From UMGS1649 sp045611765 (GTDB taxonomy: Bacteria; Bacillota; Clostridia; TANB77; CAG-465): a DNA stretch of 64,000 nucleotides. This document shows positions 1 to 8,400 of the stretch, piece after piece. The DNA is taken from positions 62,001 to 126,000 of the forward strand of contig JAZKXT010000011.1 in assembly GCA_045611765.1 (NCBI GenBank), written 5' to 3'. The position numbers were made by a program, and so were the translations under genes. The notes under the pieces are model-generated. The model was not told where the DNA came from and ran no database searches. It saw nothing but the letters and a program-made list of their open reading frames with translations. How positions within the stretch are numbered: the stretch's first letter is position 1; the number at the start of each line of letters is the position of its first letter.

Positions 1-589
1 AATCATCCGGTGAATAGGCTTGGAAGGTTTGACGGTAAGAAAGATTTACGCGACCTTCGGAATCTACACCAAGGACTGCAGCGTGGATGCTTTGATGTTG
101 CTGGAAATATTCAAAAGCGCTTCTGATATGACATTTGCAAATATCATTGATATAGATAACGCCCATGATACCTTCGCCGCAGTCGGCAAAAACAGTGCGG
201 TTAATGACGCCTGTAATGTAAGCCGGGATGATATCCATCTTGTCAAATTTAGTCAAAGCTTCTCTCATGTTTTTCTTACGTGAAACAGTAATTGTGCTGC
301 CGCAGATATTTGTGACTTTTACCCGAATTTTCTGTCTCAGCAAACAACATACGTTGGTTGGAATGTGAGTGTTGGTTTTCTTGCTGTAACGCAGTGGGTA
401 GATGGTTGCTTCGTAATAGGGCATCTTTGCGATAATTCGCGAACCCAAACGCACGTTAAGTGCTTTTTCCTCTGCCGAGATACTTTCCACAAATCCTGTG
501 ACAGTGGAATTGGTATACATAGCTTCCTGGATGTTTTGCATGCTGAGGCTTGTGTAGTCGTGATAAATTTCGGGTTTAATCTTTTTCAT
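1..589 (-). CDS. S1 RNA-binding-domain protein (C-terminus cut by window edge)
   Basis: I read this by hand on the minus strand: 196 codons stay open from an ATG at 589-587 to the left edge, so the 3' end is missing. A GGAGG (598-602 on the plus strand as cctcc) lies 8 bases upstream of the ATG. Residues about 123-187 fit an S1 OB-fold: a start ITGVINRTVFADCGEG, an IMGVIYINDI strand, and the closing VLGVDSEGRVNLSYR. Residues 30-105 resemble the N-terminal half of Firmicute S1-like proteins and end in a VSRKK stretch typical of the edge between two S1 repeats. GC is about 45% against about 30% for its neighbours, and codons such as CGT, GGC, ATC and CTG are common, so transfer or unusual codon selection is possible. 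It probably binds RNA; a specific role cannot be assigned. Two plus-strand ORFs here (20-283, 365-652) are its shadows. Confidence 0.72.
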   Translation of the reverse strand, partial: MKKIKPEIYHDYTSLSMQNIQEAMYTNSTVTGFVESISAEEKALNVRLGSRIIAKMPYYEATIYPLRYSKKTNTHIPTNVCCLLRQKIRVKVTNICGSTITVSRKKNMREALTKFDKMDIIPAYITGVINRTVFADCGEGIMGVIYINDICKCHIRSAFEYFQQHQSIHAAVLGVDSEGRVNLSYRQTFQAYSPDD

Positions 590-640
590 CTTTTTTTCCT
601 CCAAAAAAATTTTTTGTCTTTTAAAATTACGACCACTTTT

Positions 641-669
641 ATTATACCATAAATATTATGTAAATTCAA
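641..669 (-). promoter_or_regulatory. Promoter for the S1-domain gene
   Basis: On the minus strand TTGAAT (664-669) is followed after 17 bases by TATAAT (641-646), preceded by TGG to make an extended -10. It lies about 50 bases upstream of the ATG at 589. Confidence 0.55.
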
Positions 670-772
670 TAGCCGCCGAAGTGAAAATAATGGGCGATTT
701 TATAGAGCACTGTAAAAACGAAAAATATTAAAATATAGCAAAAATATAAAATACAGTTGCAAATTTAAAAAA

Positions 773-783
773 TATGGTATAAT
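773..783 (+). promoter_or_regulatory. Extended -10 promoter of the prepilin-like gene
   Basis: TATGGTATAAT, a TGn-extended -10, ends 28 bases before the chosen start at 812. No good -35 is seen at 17 bases. The same 11-mer recurs at other promoters of the window. Confidence 0.5.
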
Positions 784-811
784 ATAAATGAAAAATAAGG
801 AGGCTAAACAA

Positions 812-3112
812 ATGAGAAGTAAAAAGGGTGTATCACTTATAGTGTTAATAATAACAATTATAGTTATGACAATACTTGCTGGTGCTGTAATAATTTCATT
901 AAGCAATGCTGGTATAATAGGTAAAGCTAGTGATGCGGTAGTAGCAAGTGATATAGCAAATATTCAAACACAAGTAGATATAGTTAAAGGAATGGCACAA
1001 TTAGATGCCATAACTAATGGCGAAAAACTAACGCAAGAAAAATTGACACAAGAGATACAGAAACATTTTAAAGATAGTACGGTAGAAGGAAACATAATAA
1101 CAGTAGAAAGAGGTAAATATGATATAGCTATAGGAGAAGATTTAACTATATCTATTGGAAAACACGGAGAAGTTAGTGATAGCGTAAAGGATATTAAAGT
1201 AACTTACACAACAGAATATACCGGTAGTGGTACAATGATAAATTTGAAAATTGAATTGCTTAACAATAAAAAATATGAAGATTACAGCGAGGAAGAGTTT
1301 GAACCGGGGGTTGCGGAAGAATTTTTAAACGGACTTGATTTAGATGAATTACTTTATAATGCTGCTATGGCAGATGGCTATGAGGATGGAGAAGACTATT
1401 ATAATTCTGAAATACAACCCGACTTAATTGAAGCATTATCATATGAAGAGTTTATAAACGATAGCGATACGGATAAAATTGTAGAAGAAAGTGTTGGTTA
1501 TAAAACGGCAAAACTATATGTAAAGTATAAAATTGCATATAATATCAAAGACATGAGATTTGTAAACTATTATGTGTCAACTATGTTGAAGGCGAAAGAA
1601 CAGTATCCGGAAGTGTCTGGAAAATCATTTGAAGAATTACAAGACTTTATTGAAACTATATATGATAATGAAAAAACGTTTGATGAAATAACAACGGATT
1701 TAGTTTCTGATAGTTTTGAAAGCTGGTACGGAGACCGTAATGATTATACTGTAGAAGAAGCATATGTATATACTCGCGAGCAAGTAGTGATAGCAATGAT
1801 TTGGGATGCATTTGTAGATACACATCCTATATTAATAGAGTACCCAGATGGAAGCCAAGAAGAAATAACATTTTGGACTGAACAAAATATATTTGAAGAT
1901 TTGAGTTATATAATCACAACACCAGGTGATTATACTATAAAAGTAACAAGCCCAAGTGGTTATACTGAAACGATTTACCTAAATCTAGAGGCAGAAGATT
2001 TGATTCAAGCAGTTCCTGAAAAATGGCAATCGAATGTTGTTGCGATAGTAAATACAGTTCCAATCCCTAAAGGATTTGTGGCATCTCAGGCAACAGGAGA
2101 AAACACGAAAGAGGGTGGGCTTGTAATATATGAAGGGACAACACCTGTAACAGATGCAAATGTAGAAGCGGCAAAAAGAGATAGAAACCAATATGTATGG
2201 GTGCCAGTGGAAGACTTCAGTAAGTTTATAAGACAAGAATTTGGTGTATCAACAGAAATATCTAATGAATTAGGAATGGAATATTGGGAAGTAATATTAG
2301 ATATAACAACTAACATGCCGCTTAGCACACAAAGTACAAGTTATATAACAGGTACGACTCTAGAGGAAGTACAAGAAATGTATGAAAGTGTAAAAGAATA
2401 TCAAGGGTTCTATGTGGCAAGATATGAAGTCGGATTGGATGTAGAAAGCTACAAGACGGGTTATAGTGGTTCTATAATGTCGAATGTACATTCAAAAATG
2501 AATAAAGCACCATATAATTACATCAAATGGGGAAATAGTATGAGTGACGATAGATATGGAGCGGTAGAAGTAGCAAGAAGTATATATCCAAAAACAAATA
2601 GAAATTACGGAGTAGTATCTACACTAACATATGGAGTACAATGGGATAGGACACTTGCGTGGTGGGTGGAAACCAAAGCTCAAAATGGGACAGGAGATAT
2701 AATAATATCAAGCGACACACAGTTAAATAACAGTACATTATATGGAAATCATACTGAGAGCGAAATATCAGTAAATTCCTTTAATGATGGAGCAAAGTAC
2801 TTGTTGTATAGTAATTCTACGCTTGCAACAACATATAAAGATGTAACAACCTATAAATCTTCAAGCGTATCTTGGTTGTTAACAACAGGAGCTACAGAGA
2901 CCGCAAGGATAAATAACATTTACGATATGGCCGGAAATTTATATGAATATACTATGGAGGCTTATTCAAATAATAAACGTATTCAACGCGGCGGTGCGTA
3001 CAGAGTAGCATACAGTTCTGGCGTTCCTCGTGTTACTAGTCGTTACATAGAGAATGTGGGTGCTATTACAGACTACTTTGGTTTCCGTGTAGCATTATAC
3101 ATAAAGAAATAA
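812..3112 (+). CDS. Prepilin-like membrane-anchored protein with FGE/C-type-lectin-like C-terminus; putative DGR target
   Basis: The start at 812 is preferred over the in-frame ATG at 788 because AAGGAGG (797-803) sits 8 bases before it. The 766-residue product opens with a short basic leader, then KKG followed by a 24-residue hydrophobic helix (GVSLIVLIITIIVM), as in type IV prepilins cut after Gly6, though the usual Glu at +5 is replaced by Val. Residues 90-410 are acidic and unrecognised. From about residue 420 to the end the sequence resembles the formylglycine-generating-enzyme/C-type-lectin fold: YVWVPV, NIYDMAGNLYEYTMEAY, RGGAY, and a closing FGFRVALY. The last 40 codons switch from AGA-type to CGT/CGC arginines and A-free codons at conserved positions, as expected for a diversity-generating-retroelement variable region. 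It is probably surface-exposed and ligand-binding. No reverse transcriptase or template repeat is seen in the window. It is monocistronic, with a strong terminator just after it. Confidence 0.75.
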   Translation: MRSKKGVSLIVLIITIIVMTILAGAVIISLSNAGIIGKASDAVVASDIANIQTQVDIVKGMAQLDAITNGEKLTQEKLTQEIQKHFKDSTVEGNIITVERGKYDIAIGEDLTISIGKHGEVSDSVKDIKVTYTTEYTGSGTMINLKIELLNNKKYEDYSEEEFEPGVAEEFLNGLDLDELLYNAAMADGYEDGEDYYNSEIQPDLIEALSYEEFINDSDTDKIVEESVGYKTAKLYVKYKIAYNIKDMRFVNYYVSTMLKAKEQYPEVSGKSFEELQDFIETIYDNEKTFDEITTDLVSDSFESWYGDRNDYTVEEAYVYTREQVVIAMIWDAFVDTHPILIEYPDGSQEEITFWTEQNIFEDLSYIITTPGDYTIKVTSPSGYTETIYLNLEAEDLIQAVPEKWQSNVVAIVNTVPIPKGFVASQATGENTKEGGLVIYEGTTPVTDANVEAAKRDRNQYVWVPVEDFSKFIRQEFGVSTEISNELGMEYWEVILDITTNMPLSTQSTSYITGTTLEEVQEMYESVKEYQGFYVARYEVGLDVESYKTGYSGSIMSNVHSKMNKAPYNYIKWGNSMSDDRYGAVEVARSIYPKTNRNYGVVSTLTYGVQWDRTLAWWVETKAQNGTGDIIISSDTQLNNSTLYGNHTESEISVNSFNDGAKYLLYSNSTLATTYKDVTTYKSSSVSWLLTTGATETARINNIYDMAGNLYEYTMEAYSNNKRIQRGGAYRVAYSSGVPRVTSRYIENVGAITDYFGFRVALYIKK

Positions 3113-3124
3113 CAACAGAATATT

Positions 3125-3167
3125 GTATAAAACACAGGCGAGATATGCCTGTGTTTTATACTCTCTT
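3125..3167 (+). terminator. Intrinsic terminator, 15-bp perfect stem
   Basis: Arms 3125-3139 and 3147-3161 are perfectly complementary around a 7-base loop. The right arm contains the T-rich stretch. It sits 13 bases past the stop of the prepilin-like gene. Confidence 0.75.
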
Positions 3168-3202
3168 AGGCATAGTTAATTTGTAAATTGTAGCTATACT
3201 AG

Positions 3203-3231
3203 TTGTAGGATGAGGCTTTTTATGGTATAAT
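3203..3231 (+). promoter_or_regulatory. Promoter of the DUF2344-mfd operon
   Basis: TTGTAG (3203-3208), 17 bases, TATAAT (3226-3231), with a TGG extension before the -10. It lies 22 bases upstream of the ATG at 3254. Confidence 0.6.
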
Positions 3232-3253
3232 GAATGGATAGAGGGGGTGCGCT

Positions 3254-3916
3254 ATGTATAAAGTGCGTATAACATATACCAAATCTAAAGAAGCAGCTTT
3301 TATACCGTCTAAAGACTTAAAAAAAGTGATAGAAACTGCCATGATAAGAGCAGGTATATATATAACATATACAAAAGATAACGAACCAAATATAGAATTT
3401 GCAGATAATATAGATTTGGGGATAGAAAGTACCTCTGAAATATGTGATGTAGAATTAAAAGAGCACGTTGAACCAGCCTTTATGATAAAAGGACTAAATC
3501 GCGAATTACCTGTGGGTATAGTTGTGCTTACGGCAGAATATTTAAAAGACATAGACGTTCCAATTTCTCAAGGAGTATATGCTGTAACATATGAGATAAT
3601 ACCTAATTTAGGTGATGTTACTAAAATGACTAATAGAGAATATGAAGATAGAAGAAAATGGTATAGATTTAGAATGGAAGAATATTTAGAAGAACCTGCC
3701 ATATTAGTTCTAGTTAAAATGATGGAACGTAGTGAAAGAATAAATATTAAGCCAGCTATTTTAAGTTATGAAATGCATATAAATGATGCGCTTAGAATAA
3801 CAATATCTAAAGATACAGATTATAGTTTTAATCCTAATTATATCATGGACGGCTTTAATGAATTTGTGAATGATAACATAGAATACACAATAAGAAGAAC
3901 AAAAATATTATTTTAA
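3254..3916 (+). CDS. DUF2344 (radical-SAM-linked, TIGR03936-type) protein
   Basis: A 220-residue soluble protein. The N-terminal half matches the DUF2344 pattern: a basic VRITYTKSKEAAFIP start in place of the usual YxKxGxLxFxSHLD, a following helix ending in AMIRAGI, IEFADNIDLGIES, and the LNRELPVGIVV motif. In other bacteria this domain is fused to, or encoded right after, a YgiQ-like radical SAM protein. No radical SAM gene adjoins it here; the nearest downstream gene is mfd, 18 bases away, so the two are co-transcribed. The start is supported by a GAGGGGG ribosome site. The canonical Ser-His-Leu-Asp is replaced by Pro-Ser-Lys-Asp-Leu, so it may be a diverged form. Its biochemical role is not known. 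Confidence 0.7.
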   Translation: MYKVRITYTKSKEAAFIPSKDLKKVIETAMIRAGIYITYTKDNEPNIEFADNIDLGIESTSEICDVELKEHVEPAFMIKGLNRELPVGIVVLTAEYLKDIDVPISQGVYAVTYEIIPNLGDVTKMTNREYEDRRKWYRFRMEEYLEEPAILVLVKMMERSERINIKPAILSYEMHINDALRITISKDTDYSFNPNYIMDGFNEFVNDNIEYTIRRTKILF

Positions 3917-3934
3917 CCAAGGATAGGAGATAAA

Positions 3935-6900
3935 ATGAATCCGCTAGTAAAAGAATTGCCAAAGCATAGTAAGTTTAACGAACTGCTAAACAGTATAAAA
4001 AATAAAGAAAGTAATTTAAGTATAACGGGTCTTACGGACTCATCTAAGGCACACGTTATTTATAGTTTGTATAACTATAGTAATGTGCGTCCTGTTGTTG
4101 TGTGCCCCAATGTATCTTCGGCCAAGAAGTTTATACAAGACATGAAGTTTTATACGGACAAAGAAATTGTATTTTTACCAGCAAGAGAAGTTATATATTA
4201 TGATGTAGATGTACAAAGTAGAGAGACAAATAATGCAAGAGTATATGCGATTTCAAAATTAGTAAATGATGATGAAATGATACTTGTTACAACAATTGAA
4301 GCTTTGCTTCAGCCAATGCTTCCAAAACAAGAGTATGTTGGGCTTAACGTAAAAATTAAATTGGGAGACAAAATAGAGTTAAATAGTTTAATAGCGAAGC
4401 TTTTAAAGTTAGGATATTCTAGGGAAGAATTAGTTGCGGCTAAAGGACAATTCTCTGTTCGTGGTGGAATTATAGACATATTTCCTGTGGAGATGAACAT
4501 GCCATATAGAATTGAACTTTTTGGGGATGAAGTAGACAGTATAAGAACTTTTGATATCCTAGACCAAAGAAGTAAAGAAGTTGTAGAAGAATTCGAAATT
4601 AATTTTTCTACGGAATATATAATTTCTAGAGAAAATGTTAGCATATTAAGCGAAACATTAAATGGATTATTAGACACTGAAATTAATGCGGATTTGAAGA
4701 AAACAATATTACAAGATATTGAGAAAATAGAAAGTGAAAATTATTTAGGATTAATAGATAGATATTTTGAACTATTAATTCCCAATAGTGTAACGCTTTT
4801 AGATTATCTAGAAGATAATTATACAATATATTTAGATGAAACATCAAAACAAATAAGTAGAGCAGAAGCAATAAATTTTGAAAATAACGAGGCTATAAAA
4901 GTAGCAACGACATCAAATGTATATACTAAATATACATTCAAATACGTTAGTTTTGAGACGATAGAGGCCAAACTAAAAAGCCTATCTTCAGTTTACATGA
5001 GTAAGCTTGGACAAGATAGAGTTATGCATGCGAAAAGAAAAGAGTACAGCTTTAGCTGTAGGGAGGTCAACTTTTTTCGTAGCACAATGGATCTACTTAT
5101 TAAGGATGTCAAAAAATACAAAGAACAACAAAAAATAACTGTCTTAGTTTTTCCGACGGCCACTAAAGCAGAAACCGCAAAAAACGTTTTGCAGGATAGC
5201 AATATACCAGCAAAATATGTTATAGACATATCTATGGTAGATGAGCTAAAGCAAGGAATGGTATATATTTGTGTTGGAATATTGTCTTCTGGATTTGCTT
5301 ATGACGATATAGATATTGTTGTTATGGCTGAACCTATTTCTGGGGTGGCCGAAAAGAGAAAAAGTACGAAAGACTTTTTAGGTGATGTACTTAACTCTTA
5401 TGAGGATTTAAAAGAAGGTGACTATGTTGTCCATATAAATCACGGAATAGGAAAATACCTAGGCGTGGAAACTGTGGATACAGCAGGAATAGTTAAAGAC
5501 TATATGAAGCTTGAGTATAAAGATGGTGGAGTTCTATATATCCCAATAACGAATTTAGACAATATAAAAAGATATGTTTGTGAAGATGGATTTAAACCAA
5601 AACTTAACAAACTTGGCACAAAAGAATGGGAAAACACTAAGTTAAAAGTGGCTAAACATGTAAGCGAGGTTGCCAAAGAATTGACGTTGCTATATGCTCT
5701 TAGAAGTAAAGCTCAAGGATTTGCTTTTTCGAAAGATACTCCATGGCAAAAAGAATTTGAGGCGGACTTTGAATATGAACTAACGGATGACCAAGCAAGA
5801 GCCATAAAAGAGATGAAGCAAGATATGGAACAGGCAAAACCAATGGACAGGCTGCTTTGTGGTGATGTTGGCTATGGCAAAACTGAGGTCGCAATCCGCG
5901 GAGCATTTAAGGCTGTTATGGATTCGAAACAAGTCGCTTACCTTGTACCAACAACCGTATTATCCCTACAACAATACAATGTGTTTAAAGAGCGTATGGA
6001 AAAGTTTGGTGTAAGAGTTGAAATGCTAAGCCGTTTTAAAACAAAAAAAGAACAGGAAGCAATTGTTAAAAAACTCGAACTTGGAGAGATAGATGTTGTT
6101 GTTGGAACGCATAGACTTTTATCTAAAGATGTTAAATTTAAAGATCTTGGACTTTTAATAATAGACGAAGAACATAGATTTGGGGTTGAAGATAAAGAAA
6201 AGATAAAGAAGTATAAAAATAATATAGACGTATTATCTATGACGGCAACGCCAATACCTAGAACGTTACATATGTCTATGATTGGAATAAGAGATGTATC
6301 TGTAATAGCGGAGCCACCACATGAAAGATTGCCCGTTCATACATATGTATCTGAATACAATGCATCTATGATAGGTGAGGCAATTGAAAAAGAGATGGCT
6401 CGAGATGGTCAAGTCTTTTATATAAGTAACAGAGTAGAGAACATTGAAAGTGTTGTGGCTAAAGTTAAAGGTATAGCTCCTGAAGCGAGAGTATCTTTTG
6501 CACATGGCCAAATGACACCAAATCAAATAGAAGATACAATGCTAGATTATATGAATAAAAAGACAGATGTTTTAGTGTGTACAACCATACTAGAATCTGG
6601 AATAGATATACCAAATGCCAATACTATAATTGTAGAAAATGCAGATAAATTAGGACTAGCACAACTTTATCAAATAAGAGGAAGAGTAGGTCGTTCGAAT
6701 AGATTGGCATATGCGTATGTTACATATAACAGGGGTTCGGTATTAACTGAAGAAGCTTCTAAACGACTTAACGCTATAAAAGACTATAGTGAATTTGGAA
6801 GTGGATTTAAAATCGCTCTTCGTGATTTGGAAATAAGAGGAGCTGGAAATGTGCTTGGCGCTGAACAACATGGACACATGATGATGGTTGGTTATGACAT

Positions 6901-7360
6901 GTACGCCGCTCTTTTAAATAAAGCTATAGAAAAAGAAAAATTAAAGATAGATAATGAACAAGATATACAAAAAGGTGAAATAAAGATATCGCTAGACGTA
7001 TCTGCCAATATACCTAACGAATATATTTCGGATTCGATGTTAAAGATAGAAATGTATCAAAAGCTATCTAATGCAAATAATGATGAAGAATTACAAAATG
7101 TGATTGATGAGTTAATAGATAGATTTTCAGATATTCCTCAAGAAACATTGAATCTAGTAGAAATAGTTAGAATAAGGAATAAATGTAAGCAGATTGGAAT
7201 AGATGAGGTTAAGATTATGGGCGAATTTATTTGGTTTATTCAAAATAATTCGACAGCAAACCCAAAAAATCACATAAAGTTTAGGTTGACAAATGATATT
7301 AAACGTGGTATATTGTCATTTGTAAATAACACCCTTGATAGCATAATTAGGGAAATGTAG
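3935..7360 (+). CDS. mfd: Transcription-repair coupling factor Mfd
   Basis: The 1141-residue product has the family's full length. It clears RNA polymerase stalled at DNA lesions and recruits UvrA. In order: a UvrB-homology N-terminal module (residues 1-340), a CarD-like RNA-polymerase-interacting domain near residues 490-560 (EGDYVVHINHGIGKYLG), a superfamily 2 helicase core with Walker A GDVGYGKTE at about 643-651, the DEEH box at about 742 (LLIIDEEHRFGVEDK), SMTATPIPRT, and GRVGRSNRLAYAY, then the C-terminal TRCF regulatory domain. A TAGGAG site precedes the ATG. It follows the DUF2344 gene and is followed after 17 bases by a foldase gene. uvrB and uvrA lie 21-26 kb away in the same window. 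Confidence 0.97.
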   Translation: MNPLVKELPKHSKFNELLNSIKNKESNLSITGLTDSSKAHVIYSLYNYSNVRPVVVCPNVSSAKKFIQDMKFYTDKEIVFLPAREVIYYDVDVQSRETNNARVYAISKLVNDDEMILVTTIEALLQPMLPKQEYVGLNVKIKLGDKIELNSLIAKLLKLGYSREELVAAKGQFSVRGGIIDIFPVEMNMPYRIELFGDEVDSIRTFDILDQRSKEVVEEFEINFSTEYIISRENVSILSETLNGLLDTEINADLKKTILQDIEKIESENYLGLIDRYFELLIPNSVTLLDYLEDNYTIYLDETSKQISRAEAINFENNEAIKVATTSNVYTKYTFKYVSFETIEAKLKSLSSVYMSKLGQDRVMHAKRKEYSFSCREVNFFRSTMDLLIKDVKKYKEQQKITVLVFPTATKAETAKNVLQDSNIPAKYVIDISMVDELKQGMVYICVGILSSGFAYDDIDIVVMAEPISGVAEKRKSTKDFLGDVLNSYEDLKEGDYVVHINHGIGKYLGVETVDTAGIVKDYMKLEYKDGGVLYIPITNLDNIKRYVCEDGFKPKLNKLGTKEWENTKLKVAKHVSEVAKELTLLYALRSKAQGFAFSKDTPWQKEFEADFEYELTDDQARAIKEMKQDMEQAKPMDRLLCGDVGYGKTEVAIRGAFKAVMDSKQVAYLVPTTVLSLQQYNVFKERMEKFGVRVEMLSRFKTKKEQEAIVKKLELGEIDVVVGTHRLLSKDVKFKDLGLLIIDEEHRFGVEDKEKIKKYKNNIDVLSMTATPIPRTLHMSMIGIRDVSVIAEPPHERLPVHTYVSEYNASMIGEAIEKEMARDGQVFYISNRVENIESVVAKVKGIAPEARVSFAHGQMTPNQIEDTMLDYMNKKTDVLVCTTILESGIDIPNANTIIVENADKLGLAQLYQIRGRVGRSNRLAYAYVTYNRGSVLTEEASKRLNAIKDYSEFGSGFKIALRDLEIRGAGNVLGAEQHGHMMMVGYDMYAALLNKAIEKEKLKIDNEQDIQKGEIKISLDVSANIPNEYISDSMLKIEMYQKLSNANNDEELQNVIDELIDRFSDIPQETLNLVEIVRIRNKCKQIGIDEVKIMGEFIWFIQNNSTANPKNHIKFRLTNDIKRGILSFVNNTLDSIIREM

Positions 7361-7377
7361 TAGAAAGAGGTATTAAA

Positions 7378-8400
7378 ATGGGAAATGATGTTAAAGTAAA
7401 AAAACCAATGAATAAAGACTCTTTAATAATTGGAATTGTTGTAGCAGTTATATTGCTTTTAACTGCTGGAATAGTTGCATATTATTTCTGGGGAATAAAC
7501 AGTGAAGTGCTAGTTAGATATGAAGGCGGAGAAATAACAAGAGGAGAATACGAAGCGGTATATAGATATTGGGCTCCACAACTTATATATTATGGTTATG
7601 AAGCTAATGATATAGACAATATAATCGTAGACGAAATATTGCTTAATGAAGTAATGTATAATGAAGCTGTGAAAGCTGGAAACAAATTGAGTGATGAAGA
7701 TAAGGCGACAGTAGATAAAGAATTTGCAAACGAAGAAAGTATAGCTGCGCTAAGATCAAGAGGAATAAATCCAGATTATTTAAAGGATTTCTTCTATAAA
7801 AATGAAGTTGTATCAGAATATTTAGAACAAAAAGGTAAAAATGCAACAACTGAAGAAATAAAAGCAACAATAATAGCTTCTGAAGGTGAAAAAGCAGATT
7901 TGAATCTGTATAAAACAAGACACATATTAATATCTGTGGCATCTAATGCAACAGATAAAGAAAAAGCTGAAGCTTTAAAAGAAGCCAAAGACCTTCTTGC
8001 AAAAGTTAAAAAAGGAGAAGATTTTGCTAAACTAGCAAAAGAAAACTCTGACGATACTGGAACAGCTGCAGATGGTGGTAAATTCAATATGGTAAATAGC
8101 GAAATGGTTGATGAAGACTATAGAAAAGCAGTACTTTCACTTAAGGCTGGAAAAGTACATAGTACAGTTGTAGAATCAGATTTCGGGTATTTCATAATAA
8201 AACTTGAATCTATAGAAAAAGACGGAAGACTTACAAACGATGATGATATTCAAGTATATATAAATGATTATATTGCAAAAACAGTTGAAGCGGTTTTCGA
8301 TGTTGAAACAGAAGAAAACAAAAAACAACTTGAGGGTGTAGCGGCAGTAGCAAACAAATTAAATTCTGAAATAGGAATAATATCTAGTAGTGAAGAATAA
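7378..8400 (+). CDS. Membrane-anchored parvulin-type peptidyl-prolyl isomerase (PrsA/SurA-like foldase)
   Basis: A 340-residue protein with one N-terminal membrane helix (about residues 14-37). There is no lipobox cysteine, so unlike Bacillus PrsA it would be held by the helix rather than by lipid. A SurA-N-like helical region follows, then a PPIC rotamase domain at about residues 180-272 with RHILIS at its start, the acidic FAKLAKENSDD motif, DGGKFN and FGYFIIKLE at its end. It should help exported proteins fold on the outer face of the membrane. It sits in the mfd operon, and its stop codon shares a base with the ATG of the next gene. Confidence 0.87.
   Translation: MGNDVKVKKPMNKDSLIIGIVVAVILLLTAGIVAYYFWGINSEVLVRYEGGEITRGEYEAVYRYWAPQLIYYGYEANDIDNIIVDEILLNEVMYNEAVKAGNKLSDEDKATVDKEFANEESIAALRSRGINPDYLKDFFYKNEVVSEYLEQKGKNATTEEIKATIIASEGEKADLNLYKTRHILISVASNATDKEKAEALKEAKDLLAKVKKGEDFAKLAKENSDDTGTAADGGKFNMVNSEMVDEDYRKAVLSLKAGKVHSTVVESDFGYFIIKLESIEKDGRLTNDDDIQVYINDYIAKTVEAVFDVETEENKKQLEGVAAVANKLNSEIGIISSSEE

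Noticed and set aside
20..652. Two plus-strand open frames (20-283 and 365-652)
   Set aside because: Both lie opposite a well-supported S1-domain gene on the minus strand with a ribosome site and promoter; the plus frames have neither and resemble no protein.
788..811. Upstream ATG at 788 as the start of the prepilin-like gene
   Set aside because: It would place the AAGGAGG ribosome site inside the gene and spoil the short basic prepilin leader; 812 fits better.
2978..3112. FGE-like domain as an active formylglycine-generating or sulfatase-maturing enzyme
   Set aside because: Only the fold-type motifs are present; the catalytic cysteine pair of true FGE is not visible, and the export-type N-terminus argues for binding rather than catalysis.
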